A DNA stretch of 5,318 nucleotides from Collinsella sp. AF02-46-1 (GCF_003465825.1 NZ_QSBV01000037.1:1-5318); one strand, 5' to 3'. Positions 1 to 5,318 are shown, counted from the first letter of the stretch. Notes: a model not told the origin generated them from the letters alone. Numbers and translations: made by a program.

Positions 1-43
1 AGCACATTAAGTGCTCTCCGGCTCGTGCGGAACTCGCGATCGA
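1..43 (-). repeat. Partial inverted copy of the palindromic repeat core (copy 2)
   Basis: Read on the minus strand, this segment matches 249-291 on the plus strand at 38 of 43 positions. The first 20 positions are identical. Then four consecutive positions differ (AGCC here, CAAA at 269-272), 13 are identical, one differs in the loop (T versus C), and five are identical. The copy runs off the window's left edge inside its central hairpin (GGAGAGCAC, loop, GTGCT...), so its full extent is unknown. It is inverted relative to copy 1, about 205 bp away. Confidence 0.8.
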
Positions 44-101
44 CCAAACCCCGCGCCCCGTCCCGGCGAGCCTCCGACTAGCAACAACAATCACAACGCA
101 A

Positions 102-139
102 CAAGGGGCTCCCCCGTTCATCAACGGAGGAGCCCCTTG
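102..139 (-). terminator. GC-rich hairpin, probable terminator (minus strand)
   Basis: An 11-bp perfect stem (102-112 with 129-139) is followed inwards by a C/A mismatch, a further 5-bp stem (114-118 with 123-127) and a CATC loop. On the minus strand the hairpin is followed by a T-rich but interrupted tract (GTTGCGTTGTGATTGTTG). On the plus strand the following bases are not T-rich, so minus-strand termination is favoured. It could back up termination of pcrA, or be a leader or attenuator of an off-window gene to the left. Confidence 0.5.
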
Positions 140-176
140 CCATATCTAGCTATCAGCCCACCCGGCTCTCCAGACC

Positions 177-204
177 AAAAAACGAACGAGCAAAGCGACG
201 TTCG
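177..204 (-). terminator. Candidate Rho-independent terminator of pcrA
   Basis: On the minus strand, a 6-bp stem (CGAACG at 199-204 with CGTTCG at 183-188) closes a 10-nt loop. It is followed directly by six T (complement of 177-182). It lies about 155 nt past the pcrA stop, after the long hairpin. The stem is short and its loop large, so strength is uncertain, but hairpin plus uninterrupted T-run on the correct strand is the classical signature. Confidence 0.5.
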
Positions 205-221
205 CAAGCAGCGTTATCAAA

Positions 222-351
222 GGACCTGGGAGGGCGTATGGGGCAACATCGATCGCGAGTTCCGCACGCAAAGGAGAGCACTTAACGTGCTCTCCGTCTT
301 GCGCAGGACTGCCCGAGCAGGCGATGTTGCCCTATACGCCCACCCAGGTCC
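222..351. repeat. 130-nt long imperfect hairpin with palindromic core (copy 1)
   Basis: The outer arms 222-251 and 322-351 pair over 30 positions with 28 Watson-Crick pairs, one G-T and one A-A mismatch. At the centre a perfect 9-bp stem (273-281 with 287-295) closes a TTAAC loop. The intervening segments 252-272 and 296-321 pair poorly. The element begins 7 nt after the pcrA stop on the minus strand, so a pcrA transcript would carry it as a large 3' hairpin. The core at 249-291 recurs inverted at 1-43. No open reading frame or transposase is present. A non-autonomous palindromic repeat or a 3' RNA-stabilising structure are both possible. Confidence 0.8.
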
Positions 352-358
352 GCCGGGA

Positions 359-3259
359 TTACGACAGCTTGACGATCGGTGCAAAACCTTTCATGAGCTT
401 TTTAGTCTGGCCGGTTTTTTCGAATTGAACCTCGATCATGTCTCCGGCGACCGAGATCACGGTACCGGTGCCAAAGGTCTTGTGGCTCACGGTATCGCCC
501 GCGGCAAAGTCCTGCGACGCGCTGGCGCGGTCGACCTTGCGCTCCACCGTCGGCGATACCTTGGACGACGGCTTTTTAGCTCGCGGCGCGCCCGAGCCAA
601 AGGTCGAGGCAACACGGCCGGCGTCGGGCGAGACCCCACGATGGCGCTCGGTCCCGTAGCTGCTGCCACCAAAGAAATCGTCGAAGCTCGATCCGCCGCG
701 CGATCCGGAGCCGCCGGTCGAGCGCGTATGCGAACCGAACACCTTGCCGCCATACATATCCGAGCCCATGCCCGAGCCAAAGGTGCCGTGACGGTCGCCG
801 CGCTTCTCCCAGCCCGTGCCCTCAAAACCGGCAGAACCGATACCGCTAAACTCGATATCCTCAAACGGAATCTCGTTGAGGAAGCGCGAGCGCGGGTTGG
901 CAGAAGTCGAGCCGTAAGTGCGACGCGTGGCCGCATAGGTCAGGAACAGGCGCTTACGGGCACGCGTGATGGCAACGTAGGCCAGGCGACGCTCCTCCTC
1001 GAGCTTGCCCGGATCATCGCTGCCGCCAAAGTCGTGCACGTGCGGGAAGATGCCCTCCTCCATGCCGGCCACGAACACCGCCGGGAACTCCAGGCCCTTG
1101 GCGGAGTGGATGGTCATCATGGTAATGGCATGCGTCTCGCCTGCCAGGGAATCCAAGTCGGAGCGTAGGGCCAGCCACTCCATGAGTGCCGGCAGCGCCT
1201 TACAGGTGAGCGGACCGTAGGTGCGCTCGATCTCGTCGGCATGCACGGCGCCCGCCGATAGCTCTGTTGGCACGGCATACGCGTTGCCCGCGATGGCGGC
1301 GGCCAAGGCATCCTGCGGCGAGAGCGCCGGGGCAGCTAGGCTATCGAGCGGATTGGAACCCGCGGCGTCACGAGCGCCGACGAGTGCCTCAAACGAGGAT
1401 GCCGGTGCAGACGGCCCCGGCTCAGGCGTGGGCGCACTCACCACGACGGGCTCGGACTCGGCGCCGGCAGGCACGTCGGCAACACCGGCTGCGCGCAGCT
1501 CTTCTAGACTCTCGAGCGTGCCCTCGATATCCTCGTGCGTCTCCTCAAATTCGGCGGCGACGCCCAGGAATTCCTGGATGTTCTCGGCGCGGCTCTCGGA
1601 CTCCATGGTGCCCTCGGCGCGAAACGCCTGCAGCAGGCCCGTCTTGTCGACAATCATCTCGACGACATCCTTGAGCTCGCCGTCCATGCGACGGCCCTCG
1701 CGCACCAGCGCCACAAAACTCGACAGGCCGTTGCGCACCTTGGCACTAAACATGCCCGTCTCGGCTGTTGCGATCTCGCAGGCCTGGAAGAACGAGCAGC
1801 GGTTGTCGCGCGCCAGCTGCTCGATCTTTTGGATCGAGGTGGAGCCGATGCCGCGGCGCGGCGTGTTGATGACGCGCTTGACGCTCATCTCGTCGGCCGG
1901 GTTCACGATCATCTTGAGGTAGGCCATGACATCGCGGATCTCGGCGCGGTCGAAGAATCGCGTGCCGCCGACGATCTTGTAGGGCACGCCCGCGCGCAGG
2001 AACATATCTTCGAGGATACGCGACTGGGCGTTGGTGCGGTAGAACACGGCGATATCGTCGTAGCTCGTACCCTTGGCATGCAGCTTCTCGATCTCGCCGG
2101 CAATCCAGCGACCCTCGTCGCGCTCGTCGCTTGCCTGGAAAGCCTGAATCTTCTCGCCATCGCCCTCGGCCGTAAACAGGCGCTTGTCCTTGCGCTGCGA
2201 GTTGTGGCGAACAACGGCATTGGCGGCGCTCAGGATATGGCCCGTAGAGCGATAGTTCTGCTCCAGCTTGACGGTCTTGCAGTTTTTAAAGTCCTGCTCA
2301 AAGTCCAGGATGTTGGTGATGTCGGCGCCACGCCAGCTGTAAATGGACTGGTCGTCGTCGCCCACGACCATAAGGTTTTGGTACTTGGCGGCCAGCAGGT
2401 TGGCGATCTCGTACTGGACGTGGTTGGTGTCCTGATACTCGTCGACGCTAATGTAGCGGAAGCGCTCTTGATACTTGTCGAGCACCTCGGGGCGGGTGCG
2501 CAGCAGCTCGAGCGTGCGCACGAGCAGGTCGTCGAAGTCCATCGCGTTGGCGGCGCGCAGGCGGCGCTCCAGCTCCAAGTAGACCTGCGCGGCCTTTTTG
2601 TCATTGGGGCTGTCAGCGGATTTGAGCATGTCCTCGGGCCCAATCATGGCGTTTTTGGCCGAGCTGATCTTGCTGCGGATCATGTTGATGGGGAACTGCT
2701 TTTGCTCAATGCCGAGCGCCTGCATAATGTCGCGCACCATGCGCTTTGAGTCGTCGTCATCGTAGATGGTGAACTGACCGGTATAGCCCAGCAGGTCGGC
2801 GTCCTCGCGCAGCATGCGCACGCACATGGCATGGAAGGTGCACACCCACATGCCACGAGTGCCGCTTGGGATGAGTGCCGCCAGACGCTCGCGCATCTCG
2901 GCAGCGGCCTTGTTGGTAAACGTGATGGCAAGAACCTGCCAAGGCTTAACGCCCAGGTCGCCGAGCATATGAGCGATGCGGAAGGTCAAGACGCGGGTCT
3001 TGCCCGAGCCAGCACCGGCAAGGACCAGCAACGGGCCCTCGGTGGTCAGGACGGCCTCGCGCTGGGCGGGGTTAAGGCTGTCGATGTCGACGAGCGGCTT
3101 GACAGGCTTGGGCGCCGGCGCGGGAGCGTCGTAGATGTCGAGCGGGACGAGCTCGGACTCCGGCGCGGCGGGGGCGGTGTATGCATCGAGCGGCACGGGT
3201 TCCGGCGCGGGCGGCACGGGTACCGCGGCATTCTTTTCCCAGGGCAGGGGCTGGGTCAT
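359..3259 (-). CDS. pcrA: ATP-dependent DNA helicase PcrA (UvrD/Rep family, SF1A)
   Basis: A 966-residue 3'-5' DNA translocase/helicase, expected in nucleotide-excision repair, displacement of RecA and stalled RNA polymerase, and replication support. All SF1A motifs are visible: Q-motif LNPAQREAV (62-70), Walker A AGAGSGKT (81-88), TFTNKAA (113-119), motif II DEYQDTN (273-279), motif III GDDDQSIYSWRG (300-311), NYRS (335-338), motif V TIHSAKGLEF (716-725), motif VI YVAITRARKR (761-770). Residues 918-964 (GDTVSHKTFGTGTV...) match the C-terminal Tudor-like domain known in PcrA to contact RNA polymerase. The protein is about 230 residues longer than B. subtilis PcrA. The extra length is a Pro/Ala-rich N-terminal tail (1-58), an insertion at about 582-688, and a Gly/Ser-rich linker at about 801-917. 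I chose the ATG at 3257-3259, which has GAGGAG six bases upstream. An ATG 28 codons earlier would add a basic, unconserved-looking stretch. uvrD is a possible alternative name. Confidence 0.96.
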   Translation of the reverse strand: MTQPLPWEKNAAVPVPPAPEPVPLDAYTAPAAPESELVPLDIYDAPAPAPKPVKPLVDIDSLNPAQREAVLTTEGPLLVLAGAGSGKTRVLTFRIAHMLGDLGVKPWQVLAITFTNKAAAEMRERLAALIPSGTRGMWVCTFHAMCVRMLREDADLLGYTGQFTIYDDDDSKRMVRDIMQALGIEQKQFPINMIRSKISSAKNAMIGPEDMLKSADSPNDKKAAQVYLELERRLRAANAMDFDDLLVRTLELLRTRPEVLDKYQERFRYISVDEYQDTNHVQYEIANLLAAKYQNLMVVGDDDQSIYSWRGADITNILDFEQDFKNCKTVKLEQNYRSTGHILSAANAVVRHNSQRKDKRLFTAEGDGEKIQAFQASDERDEGRWIAGEIEKLHAKGTSYDDIAVFYRTNAQSRILEDMFLRAGVPYKIVGGTRFFDRAEIRDVMAYLKMIVNPADEMSVKRVINTPRRGIGSTSIQKIEQLARDNRCSFFQACEIATAETGMFSAKVRNGLSSFVALVREGRRMDGELKDVVEMIVDKTGLLQAFRAEGTMESESRAENIQEFLGVAAEFEETHEDIEGTLESLEELRAAGVADVPAGAESEPVVVSAPTPEPGPSAPASSFEALVGARDAAGSNPLDSLAAPALSPQDALAAAIAGNAYAVPTELSAGAVHADEIERTYGPLTCKALPALMEWLALRSDLDSLAGETHAITMMTIHSAKGLEFPAVFVAGMEEGIFPHVHDFGGSDDPGKLEEERRLAYVAITRARKRLFLTYAATRRTYGSTSANPRSRFLNEIPFEDIEFSGIGSAGFEGTGWEKRGDRHGTFGSGMGSDMYGGKVFGSHTRSTGGSGSRGGSSFDDFFGGSSYGTERHRGVSPDAGRVASTFGSGAPRAKKPSSKVSPTVERKVDRASASQDFAAGDTVSHKTFGTGTVISVAGDMIEVQFEKTGQTKKLMKGFAPIVKLS

Positions 3260-3265
3260 GGGCGA

Positions 3266-3271
3266 CTCCTC
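3266..3271 (-). promoter_or_regulatory. pcrA ribosome binding site (decides the start)
   Basis: GAGGAG on the minus strand lies six bases before the ATG at 3257-3259. This is ideal Shine-Dalgarno spacing and supports that ATG over the in-frame ATG at 3341-3343, which sits upstream of the candidate promoter's -10 box. Confidence 0.85.
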
Positions 3272-3320
3272 ATCTGACGGACGGCGCGCCTGCGGGCAGC
3301 GCCATAGTTTGAGCCGTACC

Positions 3321-3351
3321 AGTATACCGAGCCGCACGGACACCGACGCAA
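3321..3351 (-). promoter_or_regulatory. Candidate pcrA promoter
   Basis: On the minus strand, TATACT (3321-3326) is a close match to the sigma-70-type -10 box. The best -35-like hexamer, TTGCGT (3346-3351), gives a 19-bp spacer, longer than the usual 17. The predicted start near 3314 leaves a leader of about 55 nt. Its position between the uppP terminator and the pcrA start supports an independent pcrA transcript. Confidence 0.45.
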
Positions 3352-3398
3352 ATCACACCGCGACTCCGTGCGCCACCATCGGACCCACCCCATCGCCC

Positions 3399-3439
3399 AA
3401 AAAAGAGGGCAGCATAGACCTTTTGGTCATGCCGCCCTC
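3399..3439 (-). terminator. Rho-independent terminator of uppP
   Basis: On the minus strand, GAGGGC (3434-3439) pairs with GCCCTC (3405-3410). Inwards follow a mismatch, GCAT/ATGC, a one-base bulge, GACC/GGTC and an AAAA loop. Six T follow directly (complement of 3399-3404). The hairpin begins 47 nt after the uppP stop codon. This is the clearest intrinsic terminator in the window, and it separates uppP from pcrA. Confidence 0.9.
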
Positions 3440-3486
3440 GTTGAATGACAAGTTGTCGCTCTGGCCGCCGCGCAGCGTCAACCAAG

Positions 3487-4467
3487 TTACAGGCCGAGCA
3501 TAGGCTCCAGAACGAAGAAGTACGCGAGCACCACGATGCCCAGGATGATGCGGTAGACGCCGAAGCACTTGAAGTCGTGACGGCGAACGAAGCCCATAAG
3601 CCACTTGATGGCAATGAGCGACACCACAAAGGCGACGGCGCAGCCCACGCCCAAGATGGCGATCTCGTTGGTGCCGAACGTGCCGCCCTTGATGAAGTAC
3701 TTGACCAGCTTGAGCGCACTCGCGCCAAACATGACAGGGATGGCCAGGAAGAACGTGAACTTAGACGCCACCGAGCGCGTGCAGCCCAAAAGCAGGCCGC
3801 CGATGATGGTAGAACCGGAGCGAGACGTACCAGGCACCAGCGAAAGCACTTGGAAGCAGCCGATACCCAGCGCAGTCTTCCAGCTTAGATCCTCGAGCGT
3901 GACGATGGAACCAAAGTCCAGATTCTCGTCATCGTCCTCATCCTCAGCGGTAGCCGTGGCGGGCGCCGCAAAGTGCGCACCGGCGGGACGTTCACCCGAC
4001 ACCACAGCACGCGAACCAAACGAACCGGCAACGGCCATTTCCTCGCGCTTGCTCGCGCGCCAGTTCTCGATCACGATAAACAGCACGCCGTACACAATGA
4101 GCGCCAGCGCCACGACGGGAGCATTGTAGAAATGCTCCTCCATCCAGTCGTTGAGCGGCAGGCCGATCGCCGCCGCAGGAATGCAACCGAGCACAATCTT
4201 GCCCCACAGCACCCAGGTGTCGTGACGGCCCTCCTTGCCCTTGCTGGGCGAGAACGGATTGAGCTCATGGAAGAACAGCACACAGACGGCCAAAATGGCG
4301 CCAAGCTGAATCACGACCAGGAACATGTTCCAGAACGTCTCGCTCACGTTCATCTTGACGAACTCGTCCACCAAGATCATGTGACCGGTCGACGAAACAG
4401 GCAGCCATTCGGTGATGCCCTCGACCAGGCCCATGAAGGCAGATTTTAAAAGCTCGATGATATCCAA
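3487..4467 (-). CDS. uppP: Undecaprenyl-diphosphatase UppP (BacA family)
   Basis: An integral membrane phosphatase that converts undecaprenyl diphosphate to undecaprenyl phosphate, recycling the lipid carrier for peptidoglycan and other surface polymers. In other bacteria it contributes to bacitracin tolerance. Both signature regions are visible in the 326 residues: LVEGITEWLPVSSTGHMI (14-31), with E16, E20, S26 and H29 aligning to E. coli E17, E21, S27 and H30; and PGTSRSG (212-218), whose R216 aligns to R174. Hydrophobic segments lie near 43-66, 87-104, 115-134, 236-255, 268-290 and 302-322. The protein is about 50 residues longer than E. coli UppP because of a hydrophilic acidic loop at about 139-186. 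The start is taken as TTG (4465-4467), preceded by GAGGGGG. It places the first residues (MDIIELLKSAFMGLVEG) as family members begin. Divergent from the stress protein gene. Confidence 0.95.
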   Translation of the reverse strand: MDIIELLKSAFMGLVEGITEWLPVSSTGHMILVDEFVKMNVSETFWNMFLVVIQLGAILAVCVLFFHELNPFSPSKGKEGRHDTWVLWGKIVLGCIPAAAIGLPLNDWMEEHFYNAPVVALALIVYGVLFIVIENWRASKREEMAVAGSFGSRAVVSGERPAGAHFAAPATATAEDEDDDENLDFGSIVTLEDLSWKTALGIGCFQVLSLVPGTSRSGSTIIGGLLLGCTRSVASKFTFFLAIPVMFGASALKLVKYFIKGGTFGTNEIAILGVGCAVAFVVSLIAIKWLMGFVRRHDFKCFGVYRIILGIVVLAYFFVLEPMLGL

Positions 4468-4472
4468 AGGGA

Positions 4473-4479
4473 CCCCCTC
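4473..4479 (-). promoter_or_regulatory. uppP ribosome binding site before a TTG start
   Basis: GAGGGGG on the minus strand lies five bases before TTG at 4465-4467. No ATG or GTG in frame occurs at the expected N-terminus. The next in-frame methionine is at residue 12, inside the conserved first segment, so it would delete part of it. Confidence 0.7.
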
Positions 4480-4527
4480 GTTAGACACCCGCCGATATTG
4501 TTCTGCGGACGGTGCGGGCGATGTCCC

Positions 4528-4533
4528 ATTATC
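4528..4533 (-). promoter_or_regulatory. Candidate -10 box of uppP
   Basis: GATAAT on the minus strand, about 60 bases before the TTG start, is the best -10-like hexamer in this upstream region. The expected -35 position is GC-rich and shows no recognisable match, so the assignment is weak. Confidence 0.25.
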
Positions 4534-4604
4534 AACCGTTGGCGGCGCGCCTGCGCCTACCCTTACCAAAAAACTCGCCCGTTCACAGAATTGCGAGCGG
4601 TCAA

Positions 4605-4625
4605 ACCCAAATCCTTGGGTATAAC
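4605..4625 (+). promoter_or_regulatory. Inverted repeat overlapping a candidate promoter of the stress protein gene
   Basis: ACCCAA (4605-4610) and TTGGGT (4615-4620) form a perfect 6-bp inverted repeat with a 4-base centre. The last base is shared with TATAAC (4620-4625), a fair -10 box. No good -35 lies 17 bp upstream; TTGCGA at 4591 is 23 bp away. A dyad touching a -10 box could be an operator in this divergent region. The predicted leader would be about 84 nt and contains a small GCACG/CGTGC hairpin (4675-4689). Confidence 0.3.
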
Positions 4626-4703
4626 TGCAACAAGATAAAGTGTCCGGCGGCCAACGCGCCCGCGCCCGCCCGATGCACGAGCCCCGTGCCCGTGCGATAG
4701 ACC

Positions 4704-4710
4704 AAGGAGG
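4704..4710 (+). promoter_or_regulatory. Ribosome binding site of the stress protein gene
   Basis: AAGGAGG lies five bases before ATG at 4716-4718. It is a near-perfect Shine-Dalgarno sequence, implying efficient translation and fixing the start codon. Confidence 0.9.
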
Positions 4711-4715
4711 AAACC

Positions 4716-5153
4716 ATGAACGAGGGCTACACCAAGGTATTTGTTTCACTCGACGGTACTGAACAGCAGGATTTTGTGCTCGCACGCGCCATCAAGGTCG
4801 CCGCGAACAACGGCGCCAAGCTAATCATCGGCCACGTTATCGATTCCACGGCGCTCGAGAGCGCCGGTTCCTATCCGGTCGATCTGGTCAACGGCCTAGA
4901 GGAGGCATTTAAGAACTCCATCGCCAAGCAGCTCGAAGAGGCCAAGGCCAATCCCGACATTCCCGAGGTCGAAGTCATGATTCGCGCCGGCCGTATTCGT
5001 GAGACGCTCAAAGACGAGATGCTCGACGTGGTCAAGCCCGACCTGGTGCTCTGCGGCGCCCGCGGCCTGTCCTCGATCAAGTATGCGCTGCTGGGTTCGA
5101 TTTCGACGTTCCTGCTGCGCAATACGGACTGCGACATTTTGGTCGTGAAGTAG
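4716..5153 (+). CDS. Universal stress protein (UspA family, ATP-binding type)
   Basis: A 145-residue single-domain Usp, the usual length for the family; a soluble cytoplasmic protein, expected to dimerise. It begins with the first strand and acidic residue typical of Usps (KVFVSLDGTEQ, 7-17; D13), followed by a helix and strand LIIGHVIDS (36-44). Near the C-terminus, G114-x2-G117-x9-G127-S128 matches the G-2x-G-9x-G-(S/T) nucleotide-binding motif of the ATP-binding Usp subgroup (MJ0577-like). The final strand CDILVVK (139-145) also fits the family. Such proteins support survival under starvation, energy or oxidative stress, but the particular role of this copy cannot be read from sequence. 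It stands alone on the plus strand, divergent from uppP with 248 bp between start codons, and is followed by a large hairpin. Confidence 0.94.
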   Translation: MNEGYTKVFVSLDGTEQQDFVLARAIKVAANNGAKLIIGHVIDSTALESAGSYPVDLVNGLEEAFKNSIAKQLEEAKANPDIPEVEVMIRAGRIRETLKDEMLDVVKPDLVLCGARGLSSIKYALLGSISTFLLRNTDCDILVVK

Positions 5154-5166
5154 CGTTGCTCCCACC

Positions 5167-5259
5167 GGCCGCGGGGCCTGCGGGGTTTCCACGGGCACGT
5201 CCTCGCCGCGTTGCGGCTGCGGGATGTGCCCTTAGGAAACCCCTCCCGGCCCCGCGGCC
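5167..5259. repeat. Long GC-rich hairpin after the stress protein gene
   Basis: A nested inverted repeat of about 93 nt begins 13 nt after the stop codon. Stems from outside in are a perfect 12 bp (5167-5178 with 5248-5259), a perfect 9 bp (GGGGTTTCC 5182-5190 with 5235-5243), 11 bp with two G-T pairs (5193-5203 with 5221-5231), and GCCGC/GCGGC (5205-5209 with 5213-5217) with a GTT loop. No T-run follows on the plus strand, so it is not a standard intrinsic terminator. It may protect the 3' end, end transcription in another way, or be a dispersed palindromic repeat. It shares the placement, but not the sequence, of the hairpin after pcrA. Confidence 0.75.
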
Positions 5260-5285
5260 TTCGCAGCCTTACTTCAGGGCTTATA

Positions 5286-5302
5286 GGACAAAATGTGTGT
5301 CC
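5286..5302. repeat. Short inverted repeat at the right edge
   Basis: GGACA (5286-5290) and TGTCC (5298-5302) form a 5-bp stem around AAATGTG. The surrounding bases are AT-richer than the rest of the window. It could be part of an operator, promoter or terminator for a neighbouring gene beyond the right edge. The evidence is only the small dyad. Confidence 0.3.
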
Positions 5303-5318
5303 CGATAGAACATCCGTT

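Larger units (their letters stand above)
1..358. other. Intergenic region downstream of pcrA, without a credible gene
   Basis: I see no protein-coding gene here. Reading frames through it either run antisense into pcrA or lack a ribosome binding site. The stretch is filled with inverted repeats. From the pcrA stop leftwards these are a 130-nt long hairpin, a short hairpin followed by six T on the minus strand, a GC-rich hairpin at 102-139, and at the left edge an inverted partial copy of the long hairpin's core. The layout fits a transcription-termination zone colonised by a palindromic repeat. Confidence 0.7.

Noticed and set aside
1..358. Possible tRNA or insertion sequence in the repeat-rich left region
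   Set aside because: No tRNA arm pattern and no transposase frame can be seen. Only inverted repeats are supported.
11..1168. Long plus-strand open frame (385 codons) opposite the 3' part of pcrA
   Set aside because: It is antisense to conserved helicase and Tudor-like sequence, has no ribosome binding site, and its translation is Arg/Ala-rich low complexity, typical of a shadow frame in GC-rich DNA.
1535..2749. Long plus-strand open frame (404 codons) opposite the central part of pcrA
   Set aside because: It mirrors codons of the conserved helicase core. The Leu/Val/Ala-rich product resembles no family and there is no start signal.
3260..3343. A 28-codon N-terminal extension of pcrA
   Set aside because: The upstream ATG lacks a Shine-Dalgarno and lies upstream of the candidate -10 box. 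The downstream ATG has an ideal ribosome binding site.
4468..4785. A 106-codon N-terminal extension of uppP
   Set aside because: The extension would overlap the start of the divergent stress protein gene, has Arg/Cys/Trp-rich composition unlike UppP, and would bury the ribosome binding site in front of TTG.
4896..5198. Minus-strand frames opposite the stress protein gene
   Set aside because: The Usp motifs and strong ribosome binding site are on the plus strand; the antisense frames have neither.
1..5318. CRISPR array, prophage, toxin-antitoxin or defence system
   Set aside because: There are no regularly spaced direct repeats and no matching genes. All three genes are recognisable housekeeping or stress functions.

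Overview
The window reads as ordinary chromosomal DNA from a GC-rich bacterium. The most likely source is an actinobacterium of the Coriobacteriia (Collinsella-like). This rests on general GC content, strong AGGAGG-type ribosome binding sites, a PcrA helicase with a C-terminal Tudor-like domain, and long Ala/Pro- and Gly-rich insertions in conserved proteins. It is an inference, not a database match. Nothing indicates a phage, plasmid, CRISPR array or insertion sequence.

There are three complete protein-coding genes. From the right, a universal stress protein gene (4716-5153, +) is transcribed away from uppP (3487-4467, -), which encodes undecaprenyl-diphosphatase. Downstream of uppP on the same strand lies pcrA (359-3259, -), a UvrD/PcrA-type DNA helicase. 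A clear intrinsic terminator (3399-3439) and a candidate promoter (3321-3351) separate uppP from pcrA, so the two are probably separate transcription units. The three genes serve different housekeeping roles (DNA repair and transcription-coupled processes, recycling of the cell-wall lipid carrier, stress response), and no shared pathway is evident.

The non-coding DNA is the least ordinary part. The 358 bases left of pcrA hold a 130-nt imperfect hairpin starting 7 nt after the pcrA stop, a second inverted copy of its core at the window's left edge, and two more terminator-like hairpins between them. The stretch after the stress protein gene holds another hairpin of about 93 nt, starting 13 nt after the stop codon. 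These look like dispersed palindromic repeats placed just after gene ends, but copy number elsewhere in the genome cannot be judged from this window.

The proteins also carry lineage-type embellishments. PcrA has a tail with a duplicated VPLDxYxAPA motif, an insertion of about 100 residues before helicase motif V, and a Gly/Ser-rich linker before its Tudor-like domain. UppP has an acidic loop of about 48 residues and a probable TTG start codon. No undescribed multi-gene system was found.
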